DNA of 64,000 nucleotides, taken from Capnocytophaga ochracea DSM 7271. Lineage in GTDB: Bacteria; Bacteroidota; Bacteroidia; Flavobacteriales; Flavobacteriaceae. Location of the stretch: the NCBI RefSeq assembly GCF_000023285.1, contig NC_013162.1:2359001-2423000 (forward strand), given 5' to 3'. A program made the position numbers and the translations under genes. Under the pieces are notes generated by a model that saw only the letters and a list, made by a program, of their open reading frames with translations, had not been told where the DNA came from and searched no databases. Positions 52,394 to 61,321 of the stretch are shown in pieces (within the stretch, counting starts at the first letter, position 1; each line of letters begins with the position of its first letter).

Positions 52394-52605
52394 GAAAGCT
52401 ACAAAACGGAACGCAGTCGATGGCAATGTTTAAGTTCAAGACCTCTATACCCACAAAGGCAAAGACTATAGCAAAGTTTTAATTATGATGTGATAAACAT
52501 CAGCGGGGGTAACACACATTCCCCTTATTAAAAACTGTTTGGGTATAGAGCGAAATATCAATGAGTGTGTTTGCTATCTTATGAAAAATCCGTTTTGTAG
52601 CTTTC
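52394..52605. other. 212-bp nested inverted-repeat element upstream of the SWIM-HEAT unit
   Basis: The ends are a perfect 17-bp inverted repeat (52394-52410 GAAAGCTACAAAACGGA; 52589-52605). Inside is a perfect 11-bp pair (52443-52453 CTCTATACCCA; 52540-52550) and short hairpins GATGT/ACATC and GGGG/CCCC. An 8-bp pair (52468-52475 ATAGCAAA; 52570-52577) crosses the 11-bp pair, as in a pseudoknot. It has no ORF. It may be a structured RNA (SWIM leader or stand-alone ncRNA) or a MITE-like element; no target-site duplication is visible. Confidence 0.6.
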
Positions 52606-52661
52606 TAAATTGGTATGATGTAAATCTGTTATAGGTCAACTATTTTACACCGCACCAAACC

Positions 52662-53516
52662 CTATTTCTTTAAAAGGTACTCAATAGTACTTTTATAACT
52701 GTTAGGCACTACGATTCTAAAACCTGCAACCGTTTCCTTTATTTTCATCAAATTGGCTGTTCTTTCTACTACCAGAGCAGTTACTTTTTCCTGACGTTCT
52801 TGTTGCAACCTTTGAAGTTCTTGTTCATATTGTAATTGAGCGTTATTCTGGAACGTACGGAACTGAGTTTTATAAAAATTCACTTCACTTTCAACCTCAC
52901 GATGCTGAGCTAATAGCTGTTCTTGCAGTTCTTGTAGCTCAGCAAGGTCGTACAGAGGTACATTCTTTATTTTAAATACCTGCTCACCTACTTGCTTTAG
53001 GGTAATAAGTTCTTTCTTAGTGAGATTTGTGCGCACCTCATCAAAATTATGAATATACTTCCCGATGTGAGCAGCTTTAGCCTCAGCTTCCTTATATCGT
53101 ACTACATCTTCAAGTGATAAAGTTTTGAGGTAATCCTCTATGGTAACCTCTCTAAGCCGATTGAGGTGTTCATAGTCAATTGGTTTTACTTCAGCTTCTG
53201 CTTCAAGTTGTATATTGGTTAGCTTTTTTGCTAGCACATCTAATCGGGCTTCCTTCTCCTTAATTGCCGTACGCAAATAAGCTGAGATTGCATATAGCGA
53301 CCCTATTTCAGTGAGCTTACCTCCGATATCTTCTACCTTCTCAAAGTTATCCAAAGGTTCCCCATCAATACTTGAAGTATGAGTTTCAATAGTATTAACA
53401 AGGTCTTGAATGGGTTTGAGTCGTTCTTTAATACGCTCACATACGTAGTTAGCCTCTGATGAGGTAAGTCCAGAGGTATTAAAATAAGGATTCTTGGTTT
53501 GTAAATAATCTATCAT
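52662..53516 (-). CDS. Coiled-coil protein of unknown function
   Basis: The 284-aa protein starts MIDYLQTKNPYFNTSGLTSS. It is helical with long coiled-coil segments at about 70-110 and 180-255 (QLQYEQELQRLQQERQEKVT). The C terminus FRIVVPNSYKSTIEYLLKK looks like a small conserved tail. There is no signal peptide or enzyme motif. It lies upstream of the inverted-repeat element and on the same strand as SWIM-HEAT. A functional link is possible but only positional. Confidence 0.65.
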   Translation of the reverse strand: MIDYLQTKNPYFNTSGLTSSEANYVCERIKERLKPIQDLVNTIETHTSSIDGEPLDNFEKVEDIGGKLTEIGSLYAISAYLRTAIKEKEARLDVLAKKLTNIQLEAEAEVKPIDYEHLNRLREVTIEDYLKTLSLEDVVRYKEAEAKAAHIGKYIHNFDEVRTNLTKKELITLKQVGEQVFKIKNVPLYDLAELQELQEQLLAQHREVESEVNFYKTQFRTFQNNAQLQYEQELQRLQQERQEKVTALVVERTANLMKIKETVAGFRIVVPNSYKSTIEYLLKK

Positions 53517-53571
53517 AAACAATTTGCTTTTATTTATTTTACCAAATAAATTAGTAGTTTTTTATCTTCCC

Positions 53572-54534
53572 TTAATGGGTAGTTTTTCTTTTGAGTACCT
53601 TCTCAACAGCTTTCAAGATACCTTCTTTGTCTAAACCGTACTTTTGCATTAGCTGAGCGGGAGTTCCACTTTCACCAAAGGTGTCGTTTACAGCCACAAA
53701 TTCCTGTGGAGCAGGATAACGCTGTGTAAGCACACGGGCTATGCTCTCACCTAATCCACCATAGTAATTATGCTCTTCACAAGTTACTACTGCTTTAGTT
53801 TTCTTTACTGAAGTAAGAATAAGCTCTTCGTCTAACGGTTTAATAGTATGAATATCGATAACTTCTGCTGAAATACCTTTTTGCTCCAATTCCTCACAAG
53901 CCAAAAGAGCTTCCCATACCAAATGCCCTGTAGCGATAATAGTAACGTCCTTTCCTTCGTTTAGCAAAATACCTTTTCCTATTTCAAAGGTTTGGTCTTC
54001 AGGAGTAAAGTTTGCTACCGTAGGACGACCGAAACGCAGGTAAACAGGACCTACATAATCAGCAATGGCAAGAGTAGCAGCTTTTGTTTGATTGTAATCA
54101 CAGGGATTGATAACTACCATATTAGGAAGCATTTTCATCAAACCAATATCTTCTAATATTTGATGGGTAGCTCCATCTTCTCCGAGAGTAAGCCCAGCGT
54201 GAGAGGCACAAATTTTTACGTTTTTATTTGAATAAGCTATCGACTGGCGTATTTGGTCATACACACGCCCTGTAGAGAAAGCTGCAAAGGTGCCTGTAAA
54301 AGGTATTTTACCTCCAATAGCAAGACCAGCAGCAATACCCATCATATTTGCCTCAGCAATACCTATTTGAAAGAAGCGCGTAGGGTTCTCCTCGATAAAT
54401 TTTTCCATCTTCAATGAGCCAATCAAATCGGCACAAAGAGCAACTACATTAGGGTTCTTACTTCCTAACTCAGCAAGTCCTGCCCCGAAACCACTTCGGG
54501 TGTCTTTTTTTCCTGTATCAATATATTTTTTCAT
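53572..54534 (-). CDS. Transketolase C-terminal half (pyrimidine-binding and C-terminal domains)
   Basis: The 320-aa protein has the transketolase pyrimidine-binding domain and C-terminal domain: FFQIGIAEANMMGIAAGLA with the catalytic Glu, TFAAFSTGRVYDQIRQSIAYS, SHAGLTLGEDGATHQILEDI and YLRFGRP. The thiamine-diphosphate-binding N-terminal half is not encoded next to it; split transketolases need both. The -7 box TACTTTTG is visible on the minus strand at 54572-54565. The start is ATG 54534. Confidence 0.9.
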   Translation of the reverse strand: MKKYIDTGKKDTRSGFGAGLAELGSKNPNVVALCADLIGSLKMEKFIEENPTRFFQIGIAEANMMGIAAGLAIGGKIPFTGTFAAFSTGRVYDQIRQSIAYSNKNVKICASHAGLTLGEDGATHQILEDIGLMKMLPNMVVINPCDYNQTKAATLAIADYVGPVYLRFGRPTVANFTPEDQTFEIGKGILLNEGKDVTIIATGHLVWEALLACEELEQKGISAEVIDIHTIKPLDEELILTSVKKTKAVVTCEEHNYYGGLGESIARVLTQRYPAPQEFVAVNDTFGESGTPAQLMQKYGLDKEGILKAVEKVLKRKTTH

Positions 54535-54815
54535 CGGTAAATGAGTGTTATTCTTTTTGAGCGACAAAAGTAATACTTTTTATCTTTTCTTCCTAACAAA
54601 ACTTTCTATTTCTGCATAAACAAAATAAATGAAAAGCAGAAACGCCTCTATAAGCATAAGAAGAAAACTAATTAGTTCTATCACAAGCTATCGTTTTAAA
54701 TTAAGAGTAAAGATAGTAAACATTCATTACTTACAGTTTTTTTTGTTTATTTATTTCTTCAGTAAAATAATCTTTTGTACTTTTAGCCCCTCATTAAATC
54801 TATATCTCGCTTATT

Positions 54816-56054
54816 ATGGATATGAAAACCATTATCATCGACCCTTATTACACCCTGATTGTCGCTACAATAGTGTTGCTCGTAGGGCGACTATTAGTGC
54901 ATAAAATCAAATTTTTAAGAAACTTCAATATACCCGAACCTGTAGCGGGCGGATTGTTAGCAGCAGTATTTATCTATCTGCTGTATACTGCCACAGGCAT
55001 TTCCTTAGAGTTCAATACCAGCTTGCAAGATGCTTTTATGCTATTTTTCTTTTCGTCCATAGGTTTGAGTGCCGATTTCTCTCGACTAAAAGCTGGTGGT
55101 AGAGGGCTGATTATTTTCCTGGGGGTGGTCGCCCTCTTTATTGTAGTACAGAACTCTGTGGGGGTAGGCTTAGCAAGTGCCTTGGGGCAAAACCCTGTTA
55201 TGGGACTCATCACGGGCTCTATAACACTTACTGGCGGACACGGAACGGCAGGTGCTTGGGGTAAAATATTAGAAACCGACTACGGTATAAAGGGAGCTAC
55301 TGACCTGGGAATGGCTTCGGCTACCTTCGGATTGGTACTCGGCGGACTTATTGGTGGTCCTATAGCACGCAAGTTAGTGAACAATATAGGAAAAAAGCCT
55401 ATTACTGAAAAACAAAGTACTGACACCGTAGCCGATAACGTAGTAGAAGTTTTTGAAAATGCAATTAAACAACGCCTCATCACTTCTAAATCAGCGATAG
55501 AAACTATGGCACTATTTGCCGCTTGCCTATCGTTTTCAGCTATAATGGTATCACCCACAGTAACTGCCTTTTTCCCAGAAAGATTCACTATTCCTCAGTT
55601 TGTATGGGCATTGTTCTTTGGGGTACTCTTGCGCAATGTGCTTACCAGAGGCTTTAGTGTAAATATGTTCGACCGCGCTATCGATGTGTTTGGCAACGCT
55701 TCTCTGAGTTTGTTTTTAGGCATTGCCCTCTTAAACCTCAAACTGTGGCAATTGCTTGATTTAGCCCTCCCGATGCTCATTATTTTGGCAGTGCAAACCT
55801 TTGTGATGTGCTCTTATGCCTATTTTGTTACCTTTCGCCTGATGGGTAGCAACTACGATGCTGCTGTACTCTCAGCAGGACACTGTGGTTTTGGTATGGG
55901 TGCCACCCCTACGGCAGTCGCCAATATGCAGTCGGTAACCGAGCGTTTTGGACCTTCACACAAAGCCTTCTTGATAGTGCCAATGGTAGGGGCTTTCTTT
56001 ATCGACTTCATCAATGCTTTTATTTTAACTACATTTATTAGTTTGTTGCAATGA
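54816..56054 (+). CDS. gltS: Sodium/glutamate symporter GltS
   Basis: The 412-aa protein has about ten to twelve membrane helices and the GltS motifs NIPEPVAGGLLAA, GLSADFSRLKAGG, TGSITLTGGHGTAGAWG (an Na+/substrate loop) and the matching second-half GHCGFGMGATPTAVANM. It imports glutamate with sodium. It diverges from the transketolase gene. A weak -7 box TACTTTTA lies about 35 bp upstream. Confidence 0.94.
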   Translation: MDMKTIIIDPYYTLIVATIVLLVGRLLVHKIKFLRNFNIPEPVAGGLLAAVFIYLLYTATGISLEFNTSLQDAFMLFFFSSIGLSADFSRLKAGGRGLIIFLGVVALFIVVQNSVGVGLASALGQNPVMGLITGSITLTGGHGTAGAWGKILETDYGIKGATDLGMASATFGLVLGGLIGGPIARKLVNNIGKKPITEKQSTDTVADNVVEVFENAIKQRLITSKSAIETMALFAACLSFSAIMVSPTVTAFFPERFTIPQFVWALFFGVLLRNVLTRGFSVNMFDRAIDVFGNASLSLFLGIALLNLKLWQLLDLALPMLIILAVQTFVMCSYAYFVTFRLMGSNYDAAVLSAGHCGFGMGATPTAVANMQSVTERFGPSHKAFLIVPMVGAFFIDFINAFILTTFISLLQ

Positions 56055-56088
56055 TAATAGTCGGATAATTAATGGTAAAAATAGGGTT

Positions 56089-56132
56089 AGCTTATAGAAA
56101 GTTTATAGGGTAAACGAACAAAGACAAAAAAA
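56089..56132 (+). repeat. Leader unit and remnant of the 11-bp family
   Basis: AGCTTATAGAA AGTTTATAGGG (56089-56110) differs by one base in the first 21 from the leader at 2641-2662. It is followed in register by TAAACGAACAA and AGACAAAAAAA, which look like one and a half diverged units. Confidence 0.75.
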
Positions 56133-56209
56133 GTATTAGATTCTGAAAAACCAAAAGGTTTATTCTATCAAAACATAATGGACAATATTCGTGGTAAAAC
56201 ACTAAATAA

Positions 56210-56248
56210 AATGAGGCTATCTAATAATAGATAACCTCATTATTTTTT
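56210..56248. terminator. Terminator between gltS and nagB
   Basis: Arms AATGAGGCTATCTA and TAGATAACCTCATT (one mismatch) enclose ATAA and are followed by ATTTTTT on the plus strand. It serves gltS and possibly the convergent nagB. Confidence 0.78.
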
Positions 56249-56315
56249 AGATTGATAAACAATCTTTTAAAACTTTATAGAAAAGTTACTTCTATAATAA
56301 AAACCTATCAAATTC

Positions 56316-58259
56316 TTAGAAGAAGTAACGTTTGAAAGCTTCGATAGCGGCATAGTCGGCGAAGCCTAAATTGCGGTAACGACGAGCGGTTTCGCTGTTA
56401 CGAGCTTCGGCGCGTTGCCAGAATTCACGCAAGTCGTCTCCTTGGAACATAGCACCATCTTTTTGAGATTGGTGGAAGAAGATAGCTTGACGTTTTTTGA
56501 GTACTTGTGCTGGGCTCATAGGTACTGCCATTTCGATTTCGTGGATATCCCATTCGTGCCAAGCACCGCGGTACAACCATACCCAGCAGTCTTTCATATA
56601 ATCTTTGTGTTTCAAATTCTTCAAAGCAGCAAAGATAGCATCAAGACATACTTTGTGAGTACCGTGAGGGTCGGCGAGGTCACCAGCAGCATAGATTTGG
56701 TGAGGTTTTACTTCTTCAATCAAATCCATAATGATTTTGATATCGGCTTCACCTATAGGGTTCTTTTTCACACCTCCTGTTTCGTAGAAAGGCAAGTTGA
56801 GGAAGTGTACTTGGTTATCGGGTACACCTTCGTAGCGTGTAGCAGCCAATGATTCGTGGCGACGGATGTTACCTTTGAGTTGGCGTACAAGCAAGCTATC
56901 AATTTCGTTAGATTTTTTGTTGGTGATGTTGCTAATAATCTCGTTGATTACGGCTACTTCGGTTTTGTTTTCTTTGGCTATATCTTTGAATACTTCGGCG
57001 AATTTAAGCGCTTCGTGGTCGGATACGGCAAAGTTACCGGAAGTTTGGTAAGCGATATGTACTTCGTGACCTTGAGAAACTAAGCGGTCGAAAGTACCTC
57101 CCATAGAAATTACATCGTCATCGGGGTGAGGGCTGAAAATGATCACGCGTTTTTTGTGAGGATGTTCGCGTTCAGGGCGGTTGGTATCATCGGCATTAGG
57201 TTTACCTCCTGGCCAGCCAGTAATGGTGTGTTGCAAGCGGTTGAACATAGCGATGTTCAAATCGTAAGCAGGACCTGATTCAGCCAAGAGTTTGGACATA
57301 CCATACTCGTTGTAATCGGAATCTGTAAGTTTGAGGATTGTTTTACCCAAGTGTTCGCAAAGCCAAACGATAGCTTTAGCTTTGAGGTCTTCATTCCATT
57401 GAACATCGGTAACGAGCCAAGGAGTTTTAATACGAGTAAGATCAGCAGAAGCTTCTTCGTCTAATACAAAAGTGGTGTTTTCGTGAAGTTGGAGGTAGCT
57501 TGAAGGTACTTCGGCAGTGATATCGCCTTCTACAGCTTTGGCTACGATAGAGGCTTTGCTGCTACCCCAAGCGAGCAATACGATGCGGTGAGCTTTTAAC
57601 ACGGTGCGGATACCCATTGTAATGGCTTGACGAGGCACATTGTCGATACCGTGGAAGGTTTCGGCAGCATCGGAACGGGTGATGTGGTCGAGAGTGATGA
57701 TGCGGGTACCAGAATTGCGGTTAGAACCAGGTTCGTTGAAGCCGATGTGACCGGTACGACCAATACCGAGGAGTTGGAAATCGAGTCCGCCACATTCTTC
57801 GATTTTTTTGTCGTAATTAGCGCAGTAGGCTTCTAATTCGTCGTGAGATACGGTTCCATCAGGGATATTGATATTTTCCTTAGGAATATCAATATGGTTG
57901 AAGAGGTGCTCGTGCATAAAGTACCAATAACTTTGAATATCCTGTTTTTCCATTGGATAATACTCGTCTAAGTTGAAGGTAATTACGTTTTTGAAGCTAA
58001 GACCTTCTTCTTTGTGCATACGCACGAGTTCGTCGTAAACTTTTACTGGAGAGGAGCCAGTGGCTAAGCCTAATATGCATTTTTTGCCTTCGGCTTGTTT
58101 CTTTTTGATAAGGTCGGCGATTTCGTGTGCGACACTAATTGAAGCGGTTACTGAGTTCGAGAAAACAACGTTGTAGATTTTCTCGAAACGAGTTTCCTCA
58201 ACGGAGCCAGCAGGCTGATGAGCAATTGATGAAACTTCTTTTCTGATATGTGTTCTCAT
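56316..58259 (-). CDS. nagB: Glucosamine-6-phosphate deaminase fused to a PIG-L-like domain
   Basis: The 647-aa protein has an N-terminal NagB half (about 25-270: ILGLATGSSPVKVYDEL, FNLDEYYPM, LLGIGRTGHIGFNEPGS with the catalytic Asp/His/Glu). The C-terminal PIG-L/LmbE half has IIFSPHPDDDVISMGGTFDRL with the metal-binding HPDD, and GDLADPHGTHKVCLDA. NagB converts glucosamine-6-phosphate to fructose-6-phosphate; PIG-L proteins are N-deacetylases. The fusion is known in Bacteroidetes, so it is not unique. A possible operator palindrome lies upstream. Confidence 0.94.
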   Translation of the reverse strand: MRTHIRKEVSSIAHQPAGSVEETRFEKIYNVVFSNSVTASISVAHEIADLIKKKQAEGKKCILGLATGSSPVKVYDELVRMHKEEGLSFKNVITFNLDEYYPMEKQDIQSYWYFMHEHLFNHIDIPKENINIPDGTVSHDELEAYCANYDKKIEECGGLDFQLLGIGRTGHIGFNEPGSNRNSGTRIITLDHITRSDAAETFHGIDNVPRQAITMGIRTVLKAHRIVLLAWGSSKASIVAKAVEGDITAEVPSSYLQLHENTTFVLDEEASADLTRIKTPWLVTDVQWNEDLKAKAIVWLCEHLGKTILKLTDSDYNEYGMSKLLAESGPAYDLNIAMFNRLQHTITGWPGGKPNADDTNRPEREHPHKKRVIIFSPHPDDDVISMGGTFDRLVSQGHEVHIAYQTSGNFAVSDHEALKFAEVFKDIAKENKTEVAVINEIISNITNKKSNEIDSLLVRQLKGNIRRHESLAATRYEGVPDNQVHFLNLPFYETGGVKKNPIGEADIKIIMDLIEEVKPHQIYAAGDLADPHGTHKVCLDAIFAALKNLKHKDYMKDCWVWLYRGAWHEWDIHEIEMAVPMSPAQVLKKRQAIFFHQSQKDGAMFQGDDLREFWQRAEARNSETARRYRNLGFADYAAIEAFKRYFF

Positions 58260-58301
58260 TTTTGTTAATGAATAATTATTATAATTTCAGTTTTGACCCT
58301 G

Positions 58302-58333
58302 CAAAAGTATTTCTTTTTTACAAATTACACAAA
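58302..58333 (-). promoter_or_regulatory. Promoter of nagB
   Basis: Minus-strand TACTTTTG (58309-58302) with TTTG (58333-58330) at a 20-bp spacer. Confidence 0.75.
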
Positions 58334-58393
58334 TAAATTTAACATTTCTTTATAGTATCTTTTTATAGAGCATTCTAAGAACTTAAAGCATAG

Positions 58394-58419
58394 ATAATTT
58401 GGTTCATAAATCAAATTAT
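58394..58419. promoter_or_regulatory. Palindrome ATAATTTG N10 CAAATTAT upstream of nagB
   Basis: A perfect 8-bp inverted repeat with a 10-bp centre lies about 60 bp upstream of the nagB -33 element and 90 bp after the cysS stop codon. It could be an activator site for nagB or a weak cysS terminator without a T run. Confidence 0.35.
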
Positions 58420-58509
58420 TAAACACCTAATAATCACCATAAAGACGAATTTCTACATTCTCTGAATTAAGTACTACTGAGCTCTTTGTTTCAACCGCAA
58501 CAGTTGTTT

Positions 58510-59988
58510 TTAATTTATACTATAACTCGTTCCCTCCTTACCGTCTTTGAGCTGAATACCCAATGCAAGGAGTTCATCACGAATTTTATCAGAAAGCACC
58601 CAGTCTTTATTGGCACGAGCTTCCATTCGCATATTAATAAGCAACTGGAGCACGCCGTCGAGTTTGTCATTGTTATTAACCGTTTGTTGCTCACTTTGTA
58701 ACCCCAATACATCAAAAACAAAAGCATTCATCAGTTCTTTCAACTCCTTGAGCTCTGTTACCGAAATTCTCTCTTCATCGTTTTTTACTTGAAATATCCA
58801 CTTTACAGCTTCAAAGAGATGGGCTATGAGTATAGGTGAATTGAAATCGTCTAACAGTGCATCATAGCATTTTTGTTTCCATTCGGCTATAGGGAGCGAA
58901 GTTGGGAGCTCTGTATCAGTAGTAAGTTCATTCAATATCTTTATCGCTTCCATAAGTCTATTAAAGCCTTTTTCAGCAGCGAGCATTGCTTCGTTAGAAA
59001 TGTCAAGTACACTACGGTAGTGTGCTTGCATAAAGCAAAAGCGAATAACAGCAGGAGCAAAAGGTTTCTCAAAAAAAGTATTCTCTCCGCTGATGAGTTC
59101 CATAGGTAATATATAGTTACCAGTAGATTTACTCATACGTTGCCCATTCATTGTGAGCATATTGGCGTGCATCCAGTAGCGTACGGGACTTTCGCCGTGA
59201 CCTGCTTTACCTTGTGCAATTTCGCATTCGTGGTGCGGGAACTTTAAGTCCATACCGCCTCCGTGAATATCAAATTGGTTACCGAGGTATTTGGTACTCA
59301 TCACCGTACATTCTAAGTGCCAACCTGGGAAGCCGTCGCCCCAAGGTGATGCCCAACGCATAATGTGGGCAGGAGAGGCTTTCTTCCAGAGCGCAAAGTC
59401 CTGAGGATTGCGTTTTTCGCCTTGCCCATCTAAATCACGAGTATTGGCAAAGAGCTCTTCTATATTGCGTCGAGAGAGCTCCCCATAATTGAGTCCGCGT
59501 TTGTTGTATTCAAGTACATCGAAGTACACAGAACCATTGCTTTCATAAGCAAATCCGTCTTTTAAGAGTTTTTCGGTAAGCTGTATTTGCTCCAATATAT
59601 GCCCTGTAGCGGTAGGCTCAATAGTAGGAGGTAGTAAATTAAATATCTCTAATACTTTGTGGAAATCTACAGTGTATTTCTGTACAATTTCCATAGGTTC
59701 GAGTTTTTCGAGACGTGATTGTTTTACAAAGCGGTCGTTGTTCACATCACCATCATCTGTAAGGTGACCTGCATCGGTGATATTGCGTACATAGCGCACT
59801 TTGTAACCTAAGAATTTAAGCGTACGATACACAAAATCAAACGACATAAAGGTGCGCACATTGCCTAAATGCACATTGCTGTATACAGTAGGGCCACATA
59901 CGTACATTCCTACATTGTTTTCGTGTAAGGGTACAAACACTTCTTTTTCTCCTGTTAAGGAATTAAATATTTTTAATTGATGTTCCAT
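58510..59988 (-). CDS. cysS: Cysteinyl-tRNA synthetase
   Basis: The 492-aa class I synthetase has the zinc-binding [20 protein letters not shown] in parts (HIGH motif as HLGN), [19 protein letters not shown] (zinc ligands Cys/His/His) and the KMSKS-type [10 protein letters not shown]. It charges tRNA-Cys. The distance to the upstream glycosyltransferase gene is 33 bp on the same strand. Confidence 0.96.
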   Translation of the reverse strand: MEHQLKIFNSLTGEKEVFVPLHENNVGMYVCGPTVYSNVHLGNVRTFMSFDFVYRTLKFLGYKVRYVRNITDAGHLTDDGDVNNDRFVKQSRLEKLEPMEIVQKYTVDFHKVLEIFNLLPPTIEPTATGHILEQIQLTEKLLKDGFAYESNGSVYFDVLEYNKRGLNYGELSRRNIEELFANTRDLDGQGEKRNPQDFALWKKASPAHIMRWASPWGDGFPGWHLECTVMSTKYLGNQFDIHGGGMDLKFPHHECEIAQGKAGHGESPVRYWMHANMLTMNGQRMSKSTGNYILPMELISGENTFFEKPFAPAVIRFCFMQAHYRSVLDISNEAMLAAEKGFNRLMEAIKILNELTTDTELPTSLPIAEWKQKCYDALLDDFNSPILIAHLFEAVKWIFQVKNDEERISVTELKELKELMNAFVFDVLGLQSEQQTVNNNDKLDGVLQLLINMRMEARANKDWVLSDKIRDELLALGIQLKDGKEGTSYSIN

Positions 59989-60021
59989 TACTGTTATATT
60001 ATCTACTAATTTGCTAATTTA

Positions 60022-60966
60022 CTAATTTGTTAATTCCCTAATTTTGTATCTCTCTTCGTTACTTTTAGTCTTTAAAATGATTTCTCCCAAAAAACCTGCA
60101 ATAAATAGTTGTGTACCAATGATCATAGTGGTAAGGGCAAGATAAAACTGAGGTCTATCAGCAATAAGGCGACCGTGTGGATTGATAAATAATTTATCAA
60201 TACCAAGGTAAGCCGAAAACAAAAAACCTATAAAGAACATCAGTACTCCCAATGCTCCAAAGAAGTGCATCGGGCGTTTACCGAAATGGGATAGAAAACT
60301 AATGGTGATAAGGTCTAAAAAACCATTGATAAACCTATTCATACCAAATTTGGTCACACCGTATTTGCGGGCTTGATGTTGTACAACTTTCTCGGTAATG
60401 CGGTTGAAACCAGCGTTCTTTGCCAATACAGGAATATAGCGATGCATCTCACCTGATACTTCAACATTCTTTACAACCTCTTGTTTGTAAGCTTTGAGTC
60501 CGCAGTTGAAATCGTGAAGAGTAAGACCTGAGGTTTTGCGCGCTGCCCAGTTGAAGAGTTTAGAAGGCAGATTTTTTGCCAATACCGAATCATAACGTTT
60601 TTTCTTCCAACCCGATACAAGGTCATACCCCTCTTGGGTAATCATATTATAAAGAGCAGGAATCTCATCCGGACTGTCTTGCAGGTCGGCGTCCATAGTA
60701 ATCACCACTTCACCTTGTGCTTGTTTGAATCCTGCGTGCAGTGCTTGTGATTTGCCGTAATTGCGCAAAAAACGAATACCCTGTACATTAGTATCTTTAC
60801 CCGATAAATCTTTGATTACCTGCCAAGAATTATCAGTACTACCATCGTCTACAAAGATAATTTCATAAGAATAACGGTGTTCAGTGAGTACTTTGTGTAG
60901 CCACTGATAAAGTTCAGGTAGCGATTCTTGTTCGTTGAGAAGCGGTATGACGATTGATATTTGCAT
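60022..60966 (-). CDS. Family 2 glycosyltransferase, polyprenyl-phosphate type
   Basis: The 314-aa protein has a GT2 domain (IVIPLLNEQESLPELYQWL, IFVDDGSTDNSW, VITMDADLQDSPDEI with the DxD-like site, HDFNCGLKAYK) and two C-terminal membrane segments (about 235-258 and 270-295). This is the DPM1/GtrB/ArnC layout: transfer of a sugar from a nucleotide donor to polyprenyl phosphate. The sugar is unknown. It precedes cysS and has its own promoter. Confidence 0.88.
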   Translation of the reverse strand: MQISIVIPLLNEQESLPELYQWLHKVLTEHRYSYEIIFVDDGSTDNSWQVIKDLSGKDTNVQGIRFLRNYGKSQALHAGFKQAQGEVVITMDADLQDSPDEIPALYNMITQEGYDLVSGWKKKRYDSVLAKNLPSKLFNWAARKTSGLTLHDFNCGLKAYKQEVVKNVEVSGEMHRYIPVLAKNAGFNRITEKVVQHQARKYGVTKFGMNRFINGFLDLITISFLSHFGKRPMHFFGALGVLMFFIGFLFSAYLGIDKLFINPHGRLIADRPQFYLALTTMIIGTQLFIAGFLGEIILKTKSNEERYKIRELTN

Positions 60967-60985
60967 CTTATAACAATTTGAAGTG

Positions 60986-61015
60986 CAAAAGTAATAAATT
61001 AATAATGAATACCAA
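60986..61015 (-). promoter_or_regulatory. Promoter of the glycosyltransferase-cysS unit
   Basis: Minus-strand TACTTTTG (60993-60986) with TTG (61015-61013) at a 19-bp spacer. Confidence 0.75.
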
Positions 61016-61254
61016 TAAATGTAGCAAATAAATTCATTTTTATCATCATATAACTTATTTATATGAATGATATAAGGTTAATCACTTTAAAATACAATTT
61101 TATAGATAATAACACCGCATTTTCACCTATCAGAGGCTCTTTTACTTAATCTATAGCACTATTTTTCTTCTTTTCTATTAATTTTTTATAAGTTATTTTT
61201 ACACTTACTATCAAACACTTACAGTTTAATGATGAAAAAACAAACATTTTTTTA

Positions 61255-61284
61255 TTGCCAATATAAAAAAAGGTTGTATCTTAG
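61255..61284 (+). promoter_or_regulatory. Promoter of gyrA
   Basis: TTG (61255-61257) and, after 19 bp, TATCTTAG (61277-61284), a -7 box with one mismatch to TAnnTTTG. The ATG is 37 bp further. Confidence 0.6.
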
Positions 61285-61321
61285 CACGCTAATTTATATA
61301 ACAGATACCTATTAATATATT

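Larger units (their letters stand above)
60967..61321. other. 355-bp divergent gap between the glycosyltransferase and gyrA
   Basis: The gap holds one promoter at each end and is otherwise AT-rich. I see no gene, tandem repeat or strong hairpin in the middle. Confidence 0.6.

Noticed and set aside
52394-52605. RNase P RNA, tmRNA or SRP RNA
   Set aside because: None of the conserved core sequences of those RNAs is present; 6S RNA cannot be excluded by eye but lacks a convincing promoter.
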